From Kitasatospora papulosa (GTDB lineage: Bacteria > Actinomycetota > Actinomycetes > Streptomycetales > Streptomycetaceae), in the NCBI RefSeq assembly GCF_000717245.1, contig NZ_JNYQ01000013.1, positions 1 through 64,000 of the forward strand: a DNA stretch of 64,000 nucleotides, in the 5' to 3' direction. The notes under the pieces were generated by a model. The model worked only from the letters and a program-made list of their open reading frames with translations, was not told where the DNA came from and ran no database searches. A program made the position numbers and the translations under genes. Positions 49,306 to 57,792 of the stretch are shown piece after piece; the stretch's first letter is position 1, and the number at the start of each line of letters is the position of its first letter.

Positions 49306-50346
49306 TCAGCCGCGCTCGGCGCGCTCGCGGGCGCGCTCGGCGCGCTCCCGGTCGGCGACGTCCCGCTCGGCCTCGGTCTCGGTGTCCGGACGGATGTCGA
49401 TGCGCCAGCCGGTGAGCCGGGCGGCGAGGCGGGCGTTCTGGCCCTCCTTGCCGATCGCCAGGGACAGCTGGTAGTCGGGCACGGTCACCCGGGCGGAGCG
49501 CGTGCCCAGGTCCACGACCTCGACCTTGCTGACCCGCGCGGGTGACAGCGCGTTGGCGACCATCTCGGCGGGGTCGTCCGACCAGTCCACGATGTCGATC
49601 TTCTCGCCGTGCAGCTCCGCCATGACGTTGCGCACACGGCTGCCCATCGGGCCGATGCAGGCGCCCTTGGGGTTCAGACCGGCCCGGGTGGAGCGCACGG
49701 CGATCTTGGTCCGGTGACCGGCCTCGCGGGCGATGGCCTCGATGGCGACCGACCCGTCCGCGATCTCCGGGACCTCCAGCGCGAAGAGCTTCTTGACGAG
49801 GTTCGGGTGGGTGCGCGAGAGCGTGACGGACGGACCGCGCACCCCCTTGGCCACGCGTACGACGTAGGTGCGCAGCCGCAGGCCGTGCGTGTACTCCTCG
49901 CCGGGCACCTGCTCCTGCACGGGCAGGATGGCTTCCAGCTTGCCGATGTCGACCAGGACGTTCTTGGGGTCCTTGCCCTGCTGGACCAGGCCGGTGACGA
50001 CGTCGCCCTCGTGGCCCGCGTACTCCCCGAACGTCCTGTCGTCCTCGGCGTCGCGCAGCCGCTGCAGGATGACCTGCTTGGCGGTGGTCGCGGCGATACG
50101 GCCGAAGCCGGACGGCGTGTCGTCGAACTCCTTGGGCTCCTGGCCCTCCTCGAGCTCGGCCGGGTCGTCCTTGGCCCACACCGTGACGTGGCCGGAGGCG
50201 TCCAGCTCGACGCGCGCACGGCGGTGGCTGCCCTCGGTGCGGTGGTACGCGATGAGGAGGGCCGACTCGATCGCCCCGACGAGCACGTCGAAGGGGATCT
50301 CCTTGTCCTGCGCCAAGCCCTTCAGAAGCTTCACATCGATGTCCAC
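49306..50346 (-). CDS. nusA: Transcription termination/antitermination factor NusA
   Basis: NusA binds RNA polymerase and modulates pausing, termination and antitermination. The 346-residue protein has the N-terminal RNAP-binding domain (MDIDVKLLKGLAQDKEIP), an S1 domain, and two KH domains (GACIGPMGSRVRNVMAELHGE and the later LAIGKEGQNARLAARL), ending in a charged Arg/Glu helix. It lacks the C-terminal acidic repeats of proteobacterial NusA, as expected in actinobacteria. GTG at 50346 lies two bases after the rimP stop, so the two are co-transcribed. Confidence 0.96.
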   Translation of the reverse strand: MDIDVKLLKGLAQDKEIPFDVLVGAIESALLIAYHRTEGSHRRARVELDASGHVTVWAKDDPAELEEGQEPKEFDDTPSGFGRIAATTAKQVILQRLRDAEDDRTFGEYAGHEGDVVTGLVQQGKDPKNVLVDIGKLEAILPVQEQVPGEEYTHGLRLRTYVVRVAKGVRGPSVTLSRTHPNLVKKLFALEVPEIADGSVAIEAIAREAGHRTKIAVRSTRAGLNPKGACIGPMGSRVRNVMAELHGEKIDIVDWSDDPAEMVANALSPARVSKVEVVDLGTRSARVTVPDYQLSLAIGKEGQNARLAARLTGWRIDIRPDTETEAERDVADRERAERARERAERG

Positions 50347-50348
50347 GG

Positions 50349-50846
50349 CTACGCCTCCTCTTCCTTCTTGTCCTTGCGGTTGAATTCGATCTCCACGCGC
50401 GCCCTGCTGATCTCGTCGAAGGCGACACGGCGCGACGTGGGCTTGCGGCCCTTGACGCCCGGCACTTCCAGATCGAGTCCCTCGTCGTCCACCCCGAGGA
50501 TGCGGGCCACCAGCTCGCCGCCCTCGCCCAGGGTGAGCCGGGCCAGCCGACCGGTGGCGCGTACGTAGTGGCGGTGCTCGGTCAACGGGCGGTCCGCGCC
50601 CGGAGAGCTCACCTCGAGGACGTACTCGTCCTCACCCATCGCGTCGGTCTCGTCCAGCTTCTCGGAGATGCTGCGGCTGAGTTCCGCGCAGGTGTCGAGC
50701 TCCACGCCGTCCTCGGAGTCCACGATGACTCTCAGCACCCTCCGCCGGCCCGCCCGGGACACCTCGATCTCCTCGAGGTCCAGCTCCTTGGCGCTGACGA
50801 GCGGCTCCAGCAGCCCGCGCAGCCTGTCGCTCTGGGTGGTGCTCAT
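50349..50846 (-). CDS. rimP: Ribosome maturation factor RimP
   Basis: RimP assists 30S subunit assembly. The 165-residue protein shows EEIEVSRAGRRRVLRVIVDSE, DTCAELSRSISEKLD, and YVLEVSSPGADRPLTEHRHY, the family signature, ending in a basic C-terminus. I chose ATG 50846 because GAGGAG lies eight bases upstream and homologues begin there. It opens the rimP-nusA unit and diverges from the lipoprotein gene; 50847-51017 should hold both promoters. Confidence 0.95.
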   Translation of the reverse strand: MSTTQSDRLRGLLEPLVSAKELDLEEIEVSRAGRRRVLRVIVDSEDGVELDTCAELSRSISEKLDETDAMGEDEYVLEVSSPGADRPLTEHRHYVRATGRLARLTLGEGGELVARILGVDDEGLDLEVPGVKGRKPTSRRVAFDEISRARVEIEFNRKDKKEEEA

Positions 50847-51017
50847 CCGGGTGACTCCTCGGCCGCGTGTGCTGTTGTGGGGATCGTCGCGTGTCAGGTC
50901 AAAGGGTATCCGGTCCGCAGGGGTGTTGCCGTCCGCCTCCCGCCCTGCCGCGGGTACGCTCACCTTCGGTGATCACTTCGGGTCAGAAACTGTCAAAAAC
51001 CAGGCTGAAGGAGACAA

Positions 51018-51542
51018 GTGCGCCGCACGGGGACGACGCGCAGGAGTGCGCTCACCGCCACGGGAGCAGTCGCCCTGGGTGCGGTGCTGACCGGCTGCGG
51101 GGACGGGCCGCGGAACCGCGACCTGCCCGGCGGCGCGGATGCCCGGACCGCCGCGCTCCGGGAGCGGACGGCTCTGCGGGCCGCTGCCGCCCGTGACAGC
51201 GCCTCGCTGCTCTCCCGCTACGAACAGGTCGCGGCCGCCCACCCGCTGACGGAGGCGGGAATCGCGCCGATGGGTGCCGCGGTACGCGCACACCTGGCGG
51301 CCCTGGGCGGTCCGGCGAAGGCGGCCGGCACGTCGCCCCCTCCCTCCCCGCCGGCCACCCCCGCCGACGCGCGGGCGGCGCTGCGGGAACTGGCGGCCGA
51401 GGAACGCCGGGTGGCGGACGGACGGGCCACGGCCCTGCTGAACGCCGAACCCGAACTGGCCAGGCTGCTGGCCTCGATCGCCGCGGCCGGCGCGGCGCAC
51501 GCGTATCTGCTGACCGAACTGGCCAAGGAGACCCCGGCATGA
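51018..51542 (+). CDS. Tat-type lipoprotein of unknown function
   Basis: The 174-residue product starts at GTG after AAGGAG. Its signal sequence has a twin-arginine TRRSALT motif and the lipobox LTGC (Cys27), so it should be exported, probably by Tat, and lipid-anchored. The mature part is Ala/Arg-rich helix with a short Pro-rich loop near residue 107. Its stop overlaps the ATG of the DUF4439 gene, suggesting that the two act together. No catalytic motif seen. Confidence 0.85.
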   Translation: MRRTGTTRRSALTATGAVALGAVLTGCGDGPRNRDLPGGADARTAALRERTALRAAAARDSASLLSRYEQVAAAHPLTEAGIAPMGAAVRAHLAALGGPAKAAGTSPPPSPPATPADARAALRELAAEERRVADGRATALLNAEPELARLLASIAAAGAAHAYLLTELAKETPA

Positions 51543-52033
51543 CCCAGCTGGCGGGAAAGGACGGCACCGACAGCACGCTGCGGGCCGCACAGGCCGCGCT
51601 CGCGGCCGAACACGCCTCGGTGTACGGCTACGGGGCGCTGGGCGGGCGTCTGGAGGACGGCCGCCTGCGCGACGCGACGGCCGCCTCCGACGCCCACCGG
51701 GCCCGGCGCGACGCGCTCGTACGGACGGTGCGGGACCTGGGCGGCACGCCGGTCGTGGCGCAGGCCGCGTACGCGCTGCCCTTCGCGGTGCGGGACCCGG
51801 CGAGCGCGATGCGGCTCGCCGCGGTGCTGGAGGAACGGGTCGCGGGTGTGTACTCCGACCTCGTACGTGCCGCCGGTGGCTCGCTGCGGCAGGACGCCGC
51901 GGGTGCGCTCCGGGAGGCCGCGGTGCGCGCGGCGCGCTGGCGCGGCACCGGCGTAGCCTTTCCTGGGCTCACCGAGAAGGCCGCCCCTCCGGAGGACACG
52001 GCGGAGGCAGGGGCCACGGGGGTCACGCACTGA
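51539..52033 (+). CDS. DUF4439 (ferritin-like fold) protein
   Basis: A 164-residue helical protein with the DUF4439 pattern: LRAAQAALAAEHASVYGYGALGG in helix one, HRARRDAL in helix two, and LEERVAGVYSDLVRAAGG in helix four. The spaced Glu, His and Tyr residues resemble ferritin-like proteins, but I cannot show a full di-iron set. It is translationally coupled to the lipoprotein gene (ATGA) and in Streptomyces sits beside rimP. Function unknown. Confidence 0.85.
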   Translation: MTQLAGKDGTDSTLRAAQAALAAEHASVYGYGALGGRLEDGRLRDATAASDAHRARRDALVRTVRDLGGTPVVAQAAYALPFAVRDPASAMRLAAVLEERVAGVYSDLVRAAGGSLRQDAAGALREAAVRAARWRGTGVAFPGLTEKAAPPEDTAEAGATGVTH

Positions 52034-52076
52034 CGTCCCGCTCCGGGATCACGCTCTGAAAGGGAACACGGCACGT

Positions 52077-52991
52077 ATGGGTTCTGAACCGCCGCAGCGG
52101 CTGGTGCGAGCGCTCGGTGAGACGTACGGGGAAGCGGCCGCCGCCGAGTGGCTCGCACGGCTCCCCGCGCTCACCGACCGCGCCCTGTCCGCGCACGGGG
52201 TCTCCCTGGAGCGTGTGTGCGCCCCCGGTGGACGCACCGCCCTCGTCCTCCTGGTGCGCCGGGCCGACGGCACACCCGGCGTGCTGAAGATCGCGCCTCC
52301 CGGAGCCGTTCCCGCGCTGGAGGCGGCGGCGCTCGCCCACTGGAACGGCTGGGGCGCCGTCGAGCTCCTGGCCGGCCCCGGCGCCACGCCGCCGGACGAC
52401 GCCCTCGTGCTGGAGCGGCTGCACCACGAGGTCTCCCTGCGTTCGCTGCCGGAGGCGAAGGCCCTGCTGGAGGCCGCCGGGACGGTACGGCGCCTGTGGG
52501 TGGAGCCCCCGGCCGGCCACGGCTTCGAGACCGTCGCCGAGCGCACCGCCCGGCAGCTGGATGCCATGCGCGCGGCGGCCGAACGGGACCCCGCGCTCGA
52601 ACCTCTCGTCTCGGCGGCCCTCGCGGCACGTGAGGAACTGGTCCAGGACTCCCCCGAACTCTTCCTGCTGCACGGCAACTTCCGCCAGAGCAAGGTCCTG
52701 GCGGGCGAGCGCGCTCCCTGGCTGGCGGTCGGTCCCGAGCCGCTGACCGGTGAGCGCGCGTACGACCTGGCGCGGCTGGTGCGCGACCGGGTCGAGGACC
52801 TCATCGCCTCGCCCGGTGGTGCCGCGACGGCCCGGCGCCGGGTCAAGAAGCTCGCCGAGTCGCTGGACGTCGACCAGGCGCGGCTGCGCGGCTGGACGCT
52901 GTTCCGCGCCGTGGAGTCCGGCACCCGGGCACTGACGGTGGGGCGTGCCCAGGACGGCGAGATGTCCCTGGAGTTCGCCGACTGGCTGTAG
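52077..52991 (+). CDS. Aminoglycoside 6-phosphotransferase-like protein, probably inactive
   Basis: The 304-residue protein has the fold pattern of the APH(6)/hydroxyurea phosphotransferase family: GRTALVLLVRRADGTPGVLKI (phosphate loop and Lys), ALVLERL (hinge) and a helical C-lobe. The catalytic loop, normally HGDLHxxN, reads HGNFRQSK, and the metal-binding Asp, normally in IDPKP, reads VGPEP. Both Asp residues and the Asn are lost, so phosphotransfer is unlikely. A binding, sensing or scaffold role is possible. ATG at 52077 is 44 bases after the DUF4439 stop; a hairpin follows. Confidence 0.8.
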   Translation: MGSEPPQRLVRALGETYGEAAAAEWLARLPALTDRALSAHGVSLERVCAPGGRTALVLLVRRADGTPGVLKIAPPGAVPALEAAALAHWNGWGAVELLAGPGATPPDDALVLERLHHEVSLRSLPEAKALLEAAGTVRRLWVEPPAGHGFETVAERTARQLDAMRAAAERDPALEPLVSAALAAREELVQDSPELFLLHGNFRQSKVLAGERAPWLAVGPEPLTGERAYDLARLVRDRVEDLIASPGGAATARRRVKKLAESLDVDQARLRGWTLFRAVESGTRALTVGRAQDGEMSLEFADWL

Positions 52992-52997
52992 CCGTAC

Positions 52998-53032
52998 GCG
53001 AAGGGCCCCGCGCGCCGCGCGGGGTCCTTCGC
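52998..53032. terminator. Bidirectional hairpin between convergent APH-like gene and proS
   Basis: Stem GCGAAGG with CCTTCGC, continued by CCCCGCG with CGCGGGG across one wobble pair, lies between two stops only 54 bases apart. It can serve both transcripts. Confidence 0.8.
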
Positions 53033-53045
53033 GCTGTCCTGCCGG

Positions 53046-54743
53046 TCAGCCGCGGTCGGTCAGCCGGGCGATCGCCTCGTCGACCGTGAGCTCCTCGCGC
53101 TCGCCCGTGCGGCGGTCCTTCAGCTCCAGGACGCCCTCGGCCGAACGGCGGCCCGCGACAAGGATCTTCGGGACACCGATGAGCTCGGAGTCGGTGAACT
53201 TCACGCCGGGCGAGACGCCCGCGCGGTCGTCGACCAGGACACGCAGGCCCGCGGCGTTGAGCTTCTCCGAGACGTCGAGGGCCAGCTCGGTCTGGAGCGC
53301 CTTGCCGGCGGCGACGACGTGCACGTCGGCCGGGGCGATCTCGCGGGGCCAGCACAGGCCCTTGTCGTCGGCGGTCTGCTCGGCGAGTGCGGCCACCGCG
53401 CGGGAGACGCCGATGCCGTAGGAGCCCATGGTGACGCGGACCGGCTTGCCCTGCTGGCCGAGGACGTCGAGGGAGAAGATGTCGGCGTACTTGCGGCCGA
53501 GCTGGAAGATGTGGCCGATCTCGATGGCGCGGTCCACCTGGAGACCGGTGCCGCAGTTGGGGCAGGGGTCGCCCGCCTCGACGACGACGACGTCGAGGTA
53601 GTCGTCGACCTCGAAGTCGCGGCCCGCGACGACGTTCTTCGCGTGCTTGCCCTCCTTGTTGGCACCGGTGATCCACGCGGTGCCCGCGGCGACGCGGGGG
53701 TCGGCGATGTAGCGGACCTTCTCCAGGCCCTGCGGGCCGACGTAGCCGCGCACGAGATCGGGGCGCTCCACGAAGTCCTCGGCGGTGACGAGCTCGACGA
53801 CCGCGGGGGCGAGGTGCTCACCGAGCTTGCCCATGTCGACCTCGCGGTCGCCGGGCACGCCCACGGCCACGATCTCGCCGTCGACCTTGATCAGGAGGTT
53901 CTTCAGGGTGGCGGAGGCCGGGACACCGAGGTGCGCGGCGAGGGACTCGATCGTCGGGGTGTCGGGGGTGTCCAGCTCCTCGACGGCGCCGGCCGCGTCG
54001 GCGACGGCCGTGACCTTGTACGTCACCGCCTCGGTGTTGGCGGCGTAGTCGCAGTTCGGGCAGTCGACGAAGGTGTCCTCGCCGGCGGGGGCGGGGGCGA
54101 GGAACTCCTCGGACGCCGAGCCGCCCATGGCGCCGGAGACAGCGGAGACGATGCGGTGGTCGAGGCCGAGGCGCTCGAAAATCCGGATGTAGGCGGCGCG
54201 GTGCAGCTGGTACGCCTCGGCCAGGCCCTCGTCGGTGGTGTCGAAGGAGTACGAGTCCTTCATCTGGAACTCGCGGCCGCGCAGCACACCGGCGCGGGGG
54301 CGGGCCTCGTCGCGGTACTTGGTCTGGATCTGGTAGAGGATCACGGGCAGGTCCTTGTAGGACGAGCACATGTCCTTGACGACCTGGGTGAAGATCTCCT
54401 CGTGGGTGGGGCCCAGGAGGTAGTCGGCCCCCTTGCGGTCCTGGAGGCGGAACAGCAGGTCGCCGTACTCGTCGTACCGGCCGCTCGCCTCGTACGCCTC
54501 CTTGGGCAGCAGCGCGGGGAGCAGCACCTCCTGGCCGCCGATGGCGTCCATCTCCTCGCGCACGACGCGGGTGACGTTCTCCAGCACCTTCTTGCCGAGC
54601 GGCAGCCACGACCAGATACCGGCCGCGGTGCGGCGTACGTAACCGGCACGGACGAGGAGCTTGTGGTTGAGCGTCTCGGCGTCCGCCGGGTCGTCGCGCA
54701 GTGTCTTGATCATCAATCGGGACATGCGCTGGACCTGGGCCAT
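53046..54743 (-). CDS. proS: Prolyl-tRNA synthetase, bacterial type with editing domain
   Basis: ProRS charges tRNA-Pro. The 565-residue class II synthetase has the motif 2 region (RDEARPRAGVLRGREFQMKD, typical of bacterial ProRS), motif 3 (MGSYGIGVSRAVAALAEQ), the TGPTHEE-type loop (GPTHEE) and an inserted editing domain between motifs 2 and 3 (about residues 230-400) with CPNC at its border. A C-terminal anticodon-binding domain follows. ATG at 54743 begins MAQVQRMSRLMIKTLRDDP. It stands alone with its own upstream region. Confidence 0.96.
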   Translation of the reverse strand: MAQVQRMSRLMIKTLRDDPADAETLNHKLLVRAGYVRRTAAGIWSWLPLGKKVLENVTRVVREEMDAIGGQEVLLPALLPKEAYEASGRYDEYGDLLFRLQDRKGADYLLGPTHEEIFTQVVKDMCSSYKDLPVILYQIQTKYRDEARPRAGVLRGREFQMKDSYSFDTTDEGLAEAYQLHRAAYIRIFERLGLDHRIVSAVSGAMGGSASEEFLAPAPAGEDTFVDCPNCDYAANTEAVTYKVTAVADAAGAVEELDTPDTPTIESLAAHLGVPASATLKNLLIKVDGEIVAVGVPGDREVDMGKLGEHLAPAVVELVTAEDFVERPDLVRGYVGPQGLEKVRYIADPRVAAGTAWITGANKEGKHAKNVVAGRDFEVDDYLDVVVVEAGDPCPNCGTGLQVDRAIEIGHIFQLGRKYADIFSLDVLGQQGKPVRVTMGSYGIGVSRAVAALAEQTADDKGLCWPREIAPADVHVVAAGKALQTELALDVSEKLNAAGLRVLVDDRAGVSPGVKFTDSELIGVPKILVAGRRSAEGVLELKDRRTGEREELTVDEAIARLTDRG

Positions 54744-54848
54744 GATGAACTCCTGCTCGGAAGGGTGGTGAGCCCGAGGTTAGCCGGGCCGCCCGCGCGG
54801 GCGGAAATCCATTCCCCGGACCGTCCCCCGCGGGGAGGGCGGACGGTC

Positions 54849-55427
54849 TCAGCCGCGGCGGCGCAGCGGAAGGGGCGCGCCCATCACGGCGTACGGCTTG
54901 GGCGCGCTCGGGAAGAGCACCTGCCGGGCCAGGTCCTGGTAGCCCAGGGCGCGGTAGAGACCGCGGGCGGGGCTGTCGGTGTCGATCGCGGAGAGGATGG
55001 AGCGGGGCAGGTCCACCGTGTCCGTGATGGTGGTGATCAGGCTGCGGCCGATGCCGCGCTGCTGGAACTCCGGGTGCACGTGGAGTTCGGTGATCACGAA
55101 CGAGTCGTCGAGCCAGTCCTCGGATCCGGTGACGCGCAGATACGGTTCGACGACGGTCGACCACCAGTGCGTCCGGCTGTTCGGCAGCCCGTAGACGAAT
55201 CCCACGAGCCGTCCGTCGGCGGCGACGGCACCGAAGGAGCGCGCCCCCGGGTCGTCGAGGTGCCGCAGGACGATGTGGCGGCGTACGTCGATCTCGTCCT
55301 GCGAGAGGCCGAAGGCGTGGGCCTGCACGACGAGTGCCTCGTCGACGCGCGCGGCCAGGTCGAGCGGTCCGACCACGATGTCGGGGGTCCCGGAGCCCCA
55401 GGGGGACATGGGGGTTGCTGCTGCCAT
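54849..55427 (-). CDS. GNAT-family acetyltransferase
   Basis: The 192-residue protein contains the GNAT acetyl-CoA motif A (ITELHVHPEFQQRGIGRSLI, with the Q/RxxGxG/A core QQRGIG) and motif B (ARGLYRALGYQD). Its substrate is not predictable. I chose ATG 55427 because family similarity begins soon after; the frame stays open upstream inside the other GNAT gene's opposite frame. It follows the second GNAT gene by 29 bases. An imperfect hairpin of the type GACCGTCC/GGACGGTC at about 54819-54848 could be its terminator. Confidence 0.85.
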   Translation of the reverse strand: MAAATPMSPWGSGTPDIVVGPLDLAARVDEALVVQAHAFGLSQDEIDVRRHIVLRHLDDPGARSFGAVAADGRLVGFVYGLPNSRTHWWSTVVEPYLRVTGSEDWLDDSFVITELHVHPEFQQRGIGRSLITTITDTVDLPRSILSAIDTDSPARGLYRALGYQDLARQVLFPSAPKPYAVMGAPLPLRRRG

Positions 55428-55456
55428 GCGGGGAACCCTACTGGCCGTACGGTCGC

Positions 55457-56302
55457 TCAGAACAGCACGCTCATGAACGCGCCCGTCTCCTGGAAGCCGA
55501 CGCGGCTGTAGGCCCTGCGCGCGGGGGTGTTGTAGTCGTTCACGTACAGGCTGACGACGGGTGCGACGTCCTGGAGGGCATAGCGCAGGACGGCTGCCAT
55601 GCCGGTCTCCGAAAGTCCCCGGCCACGGGCTTCGGGGGCGACCCAGACGCCCTGGATCTGGCAGGCGCGGGGGGTTGCCGCGCCGATCTCCGCCTTGAAG
55701 AGGACCTTGCCGTCCTCTATGCGGGCGAAGGAGCGGCCGGTGGAGATGAGTTCGGCGACGCGCGCCTGGTAGAGGAGCCCGCCGTCGCCCGCCAGCGGGG
55801 AGACGCCGACCTCCTCGGTGAACATGGCCACGCAGGCCGGCATGAGGACGTCCATCTCCTCCTTGCGGACCCGGCGCACGAGCGGGTCGGCCGCCACCTC
55901 GGCCGAGGGCTGCTCGGCGACCATGAGCGGCTGGTTGGGCCGCACCTCGCGGGCGGGGCCCCAGCTGGGTTCGAGGAGACGCCACAGCTGGGCCGTGGGG
56001 CCGGCAGGGCCGACGATCGAGGAGCAGCGGCGGCCGGCCCTGCGGGCGCGGTCGGCGAAGGCCCTGACGGCCTCGGGGGTGGCGCAGATGGGCACGAGAT
56101 TGGCCCCGGAGTAGCAGAGCGAGCGCAGCCGGCCGTCGGCGTACCAGCCCCACATCTCGCCGCCGAGCCGCCATGGGTCGAGCCCGGCGATCTGGACGCG
56201 GGAGGTGACGAACGCGTTGTCGACGGGTTCGCTCTCGAGGATGGCGAGCGCGGCGGGGAGCTCGCCGGGGTCGAGGACCCGGGTAGTGGTCTGCGTCAAC
56301 AC
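55457..56302 (-). CDS. GNAT-family acetyltransferase with N-terminal DUF4081-type domain
   Basis: The 281-residue protein has a first half (GGEMWGWYADGRLRSLCYSG, then GANLVPICATPE) typical of actinobacterial two-part acetyltransferases and a C-terminal GNAT domain with IQGVWVAPEARGRGLSETGM (RGRGLS acetyl-CoA loop) and ARRAYSRVGFQE. The GTG start at 56302 is followed by TTG, another possible start. It lies near ispG in Streptomyces genomes; the acceptor substrate is unknown. Confidence 0.88.
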   Translation of the reverse strand: MLTQTTTRVLDPGELPAALAILESEPVDNAFVTSRVQIAGLDPWRLGGEMWGWYADGRLRSLCYSGANLVPICATPEAVRAFADRARRAGRRCSSIVGPAGPTAQLWRLLEPSWGPAREVRPNQPLMVAEQPSAEVAADPLVRRVRKEEMDVLMPACVAMFTEEVGVSPLAGDGGLLYQARVAELISTGRSFARIEDGKVLFKAEIGAATPRACQIQGVWVAPEARGRGLSETGMAAVLRYALQDVAPVVSLYVNDYNTPARRAYSRVGFQETGAFMSVLF

Positions 56303-56409
56303 TGGGGCCTCACCGAACGGTCTACTGATGTCCGCACTGTACCCGTCAAGACTGTGGGGTGCCGCCCCGCGGGGGGCCGGGCCCGGTGGACCGGGGGCCG
56401 CACACGGCG

Positions 56410-56438
56410 GTGCCCCGCAGGCAGGGCCTGCGGGGCAC
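56410..56438 (-). terminator. Hairpin terminator of ispG
   Basis: A perfect 13-bp stem (56410-56422 with 56426-56438) with the loop AGG lies 24 bases past the ispG stop on the minus strand. Confidence 0.85.
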
Positions 56439-56461
56439 GGCGCCGAGGGGGGCGGGGGAGG

Positions 56462-57619
56462 TCAGCCGGCGATGGAGACCTGGGGCTCGCCCGAGGCGAT
56501 GCCGTCCTTCTCCATCTGCTCCGCGATCTTCATGGCCTCCTCGATGAGGGTCTCCACGATCTTCGACTCGGGGACGGTCTTGATGACCTCGCCCTTCACG
56601 AAGATCTGGCCCTTGCCGTTCCCGGAGGCCACTCCGAGGTCGGCCTCACGGGCCTCACCCGGGCCGTTCACGACACAGCCCATCACCGCGACGCGCAGCG
56701 GGACCTCCAGACCGTCCAGGCCCGCGCTCACCTGGTCGGCCAGCTTGTACACGTCCACCTGCGCGCGCCCGCACGACGGGCAGGAGACGATCTCCAGCCG
56801 ACGCTGCTTGAGGTTCAGCGCCTCCAGGATCTGCAGGCCGACCTTGACCTCCTCCGCCGGAGGGGCCGACAGCGACACCCGGATCGTGTCCCCGATGCCC
56901 TCGGAGAGCAGCGCGCCGAACGCCACCGCGGACTTGATGGTGCCCTGGAACGCCGGGCCGGCCTCGGTCACACCCAGGTGCAGCGGGTAGTCGCTCTGCG
57001 CCGCCAGCTGGCGGTAGGCGTTCACCATCACGACCGGGTCGTTGTGCTTGACCGAGATCTTGATGTCGCCGAAGCCGTGCTCCTCGAAGAGGGACGCCTC
57101 CCACAGGGCCGACTCGACGAGGGCCTCGGGGGTGGCCTTGCCGTACTTCTTCAGGAGCCGCGCGTCCAGGGAGCCGGCGTTGACGCCGATCCGGATCGGG
57201 GTGCGGGTCTCGGAGGCCGCCTTCGCGATCTCCTTGACCTTGTCGTCGAACTGCTTGATGTTGCCCGGGTTCACACGGACCGCCGCGCAGCCCGCGTCGA
57301 TCGCCGCGAACACGTACTTCGGCTGGAAGTGGATGTCCGCGATCACGGGGATCTGGGACTTCCTGGCGATCGTCGCCAGCGCGTCGGCGTCGTCCTGCGT
57401 CGGGCACGCGACCCGGACGATCTGACAGCCCGACGCCGTCAGCTCCGCGATCTGCTGCAGCGTCGCACCGATGTCGGACGTGCGGGTCGTCGTCATCGAC
57501 TGGACCGAGACCGGTGCGTTGCCACCGACCGCGACCGTCCCGACCTGGATCTGGCGGCTGACCCGTCGGTCGGCGAGCTTGGTCGGAACGTCCGGCATTC
57601 CGAGAGAAATCGCAGTCAT
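56462..57619 (-). CDS. ispG: 4-hydroxy-3-methylbut-2-enyl diphosphate synthase
   Basis: IspG (GcpE) reduces methylerythritol cyclodiphosphate to HMBPP in the MEP isoprenoid pathway. The 385-residue protein has the TIM-barrel N-terminus (QVGTVAVGGNAPVSVQSM, ADIHFQP, RVNPGN) and the C-terminal [4Fe-4S] domain with Cys residues in SCPSCGR and VAVMGCVVNGPGE. ATG start at 57619. The dxr-rseP-ispG order is conserved in actinobacteria; a hairpin separates it from rseP. Confidence 0.96.
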   Translation of the reverse strand: MTAISLGMPDVPTKLADRRVSRQIQVGTVAVGGNAPVSVQSMTTTRTSDIGATLQQIAELTASGCQIVRVACPTQDDADALATIARKSQIPVIADIHFQPKYVFAAIDAGCAAVRVNPGNIKQFDDKVKEIAKAASETRTPIRIGVNAGSLDARLLKKYGKATPEALVESALWEASLFEEHGFGDIKISVKHNDPVVMVNAYRQLAAQSDYPLHLGVTEAGPAFQGTIKSAVAFGALLSEGIGDTIRVSLSAPPAEEVKVGLQILEALNLKQRRLEIVSCPSCGRAQVDVYKLADQVSAGLDGLEVPLRVAVMGCVVNGPGEAREADLGVASGNGKGQIFVKGEVIKTVPESKIVETLIEEAMKIAEQMEKDGIASGEPQVSIAG

Positions 57620-57742
57620 GCGCTGAGCATCCCCAAGGTGTGGATCAGTGTGGATCGAGGTCCCGAGAACGGCGGGCTCCAGGATTCGAGGTTACGGCAC
57701 CGGAGCCGGCAGGGACGCACCCCGTCGCCGGGCGGATGCCGT

Positions 57743-57784
57743 GGTGCGCGGCCGGACCCCCGTCCGGGTGGCCGGCCGCGCACC
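57743..57784 (-). terminator. Hairpin terminator of the dxr-rseP unit
   Basis: A 13-bp perfect stem (57743-57755 with 57772-57784), with a further small stem inside its 16-base loop, begins eight bases past the rseP stop. Confidence 0.8.
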
Positions 57785-57792
57785 CTGGGTGA

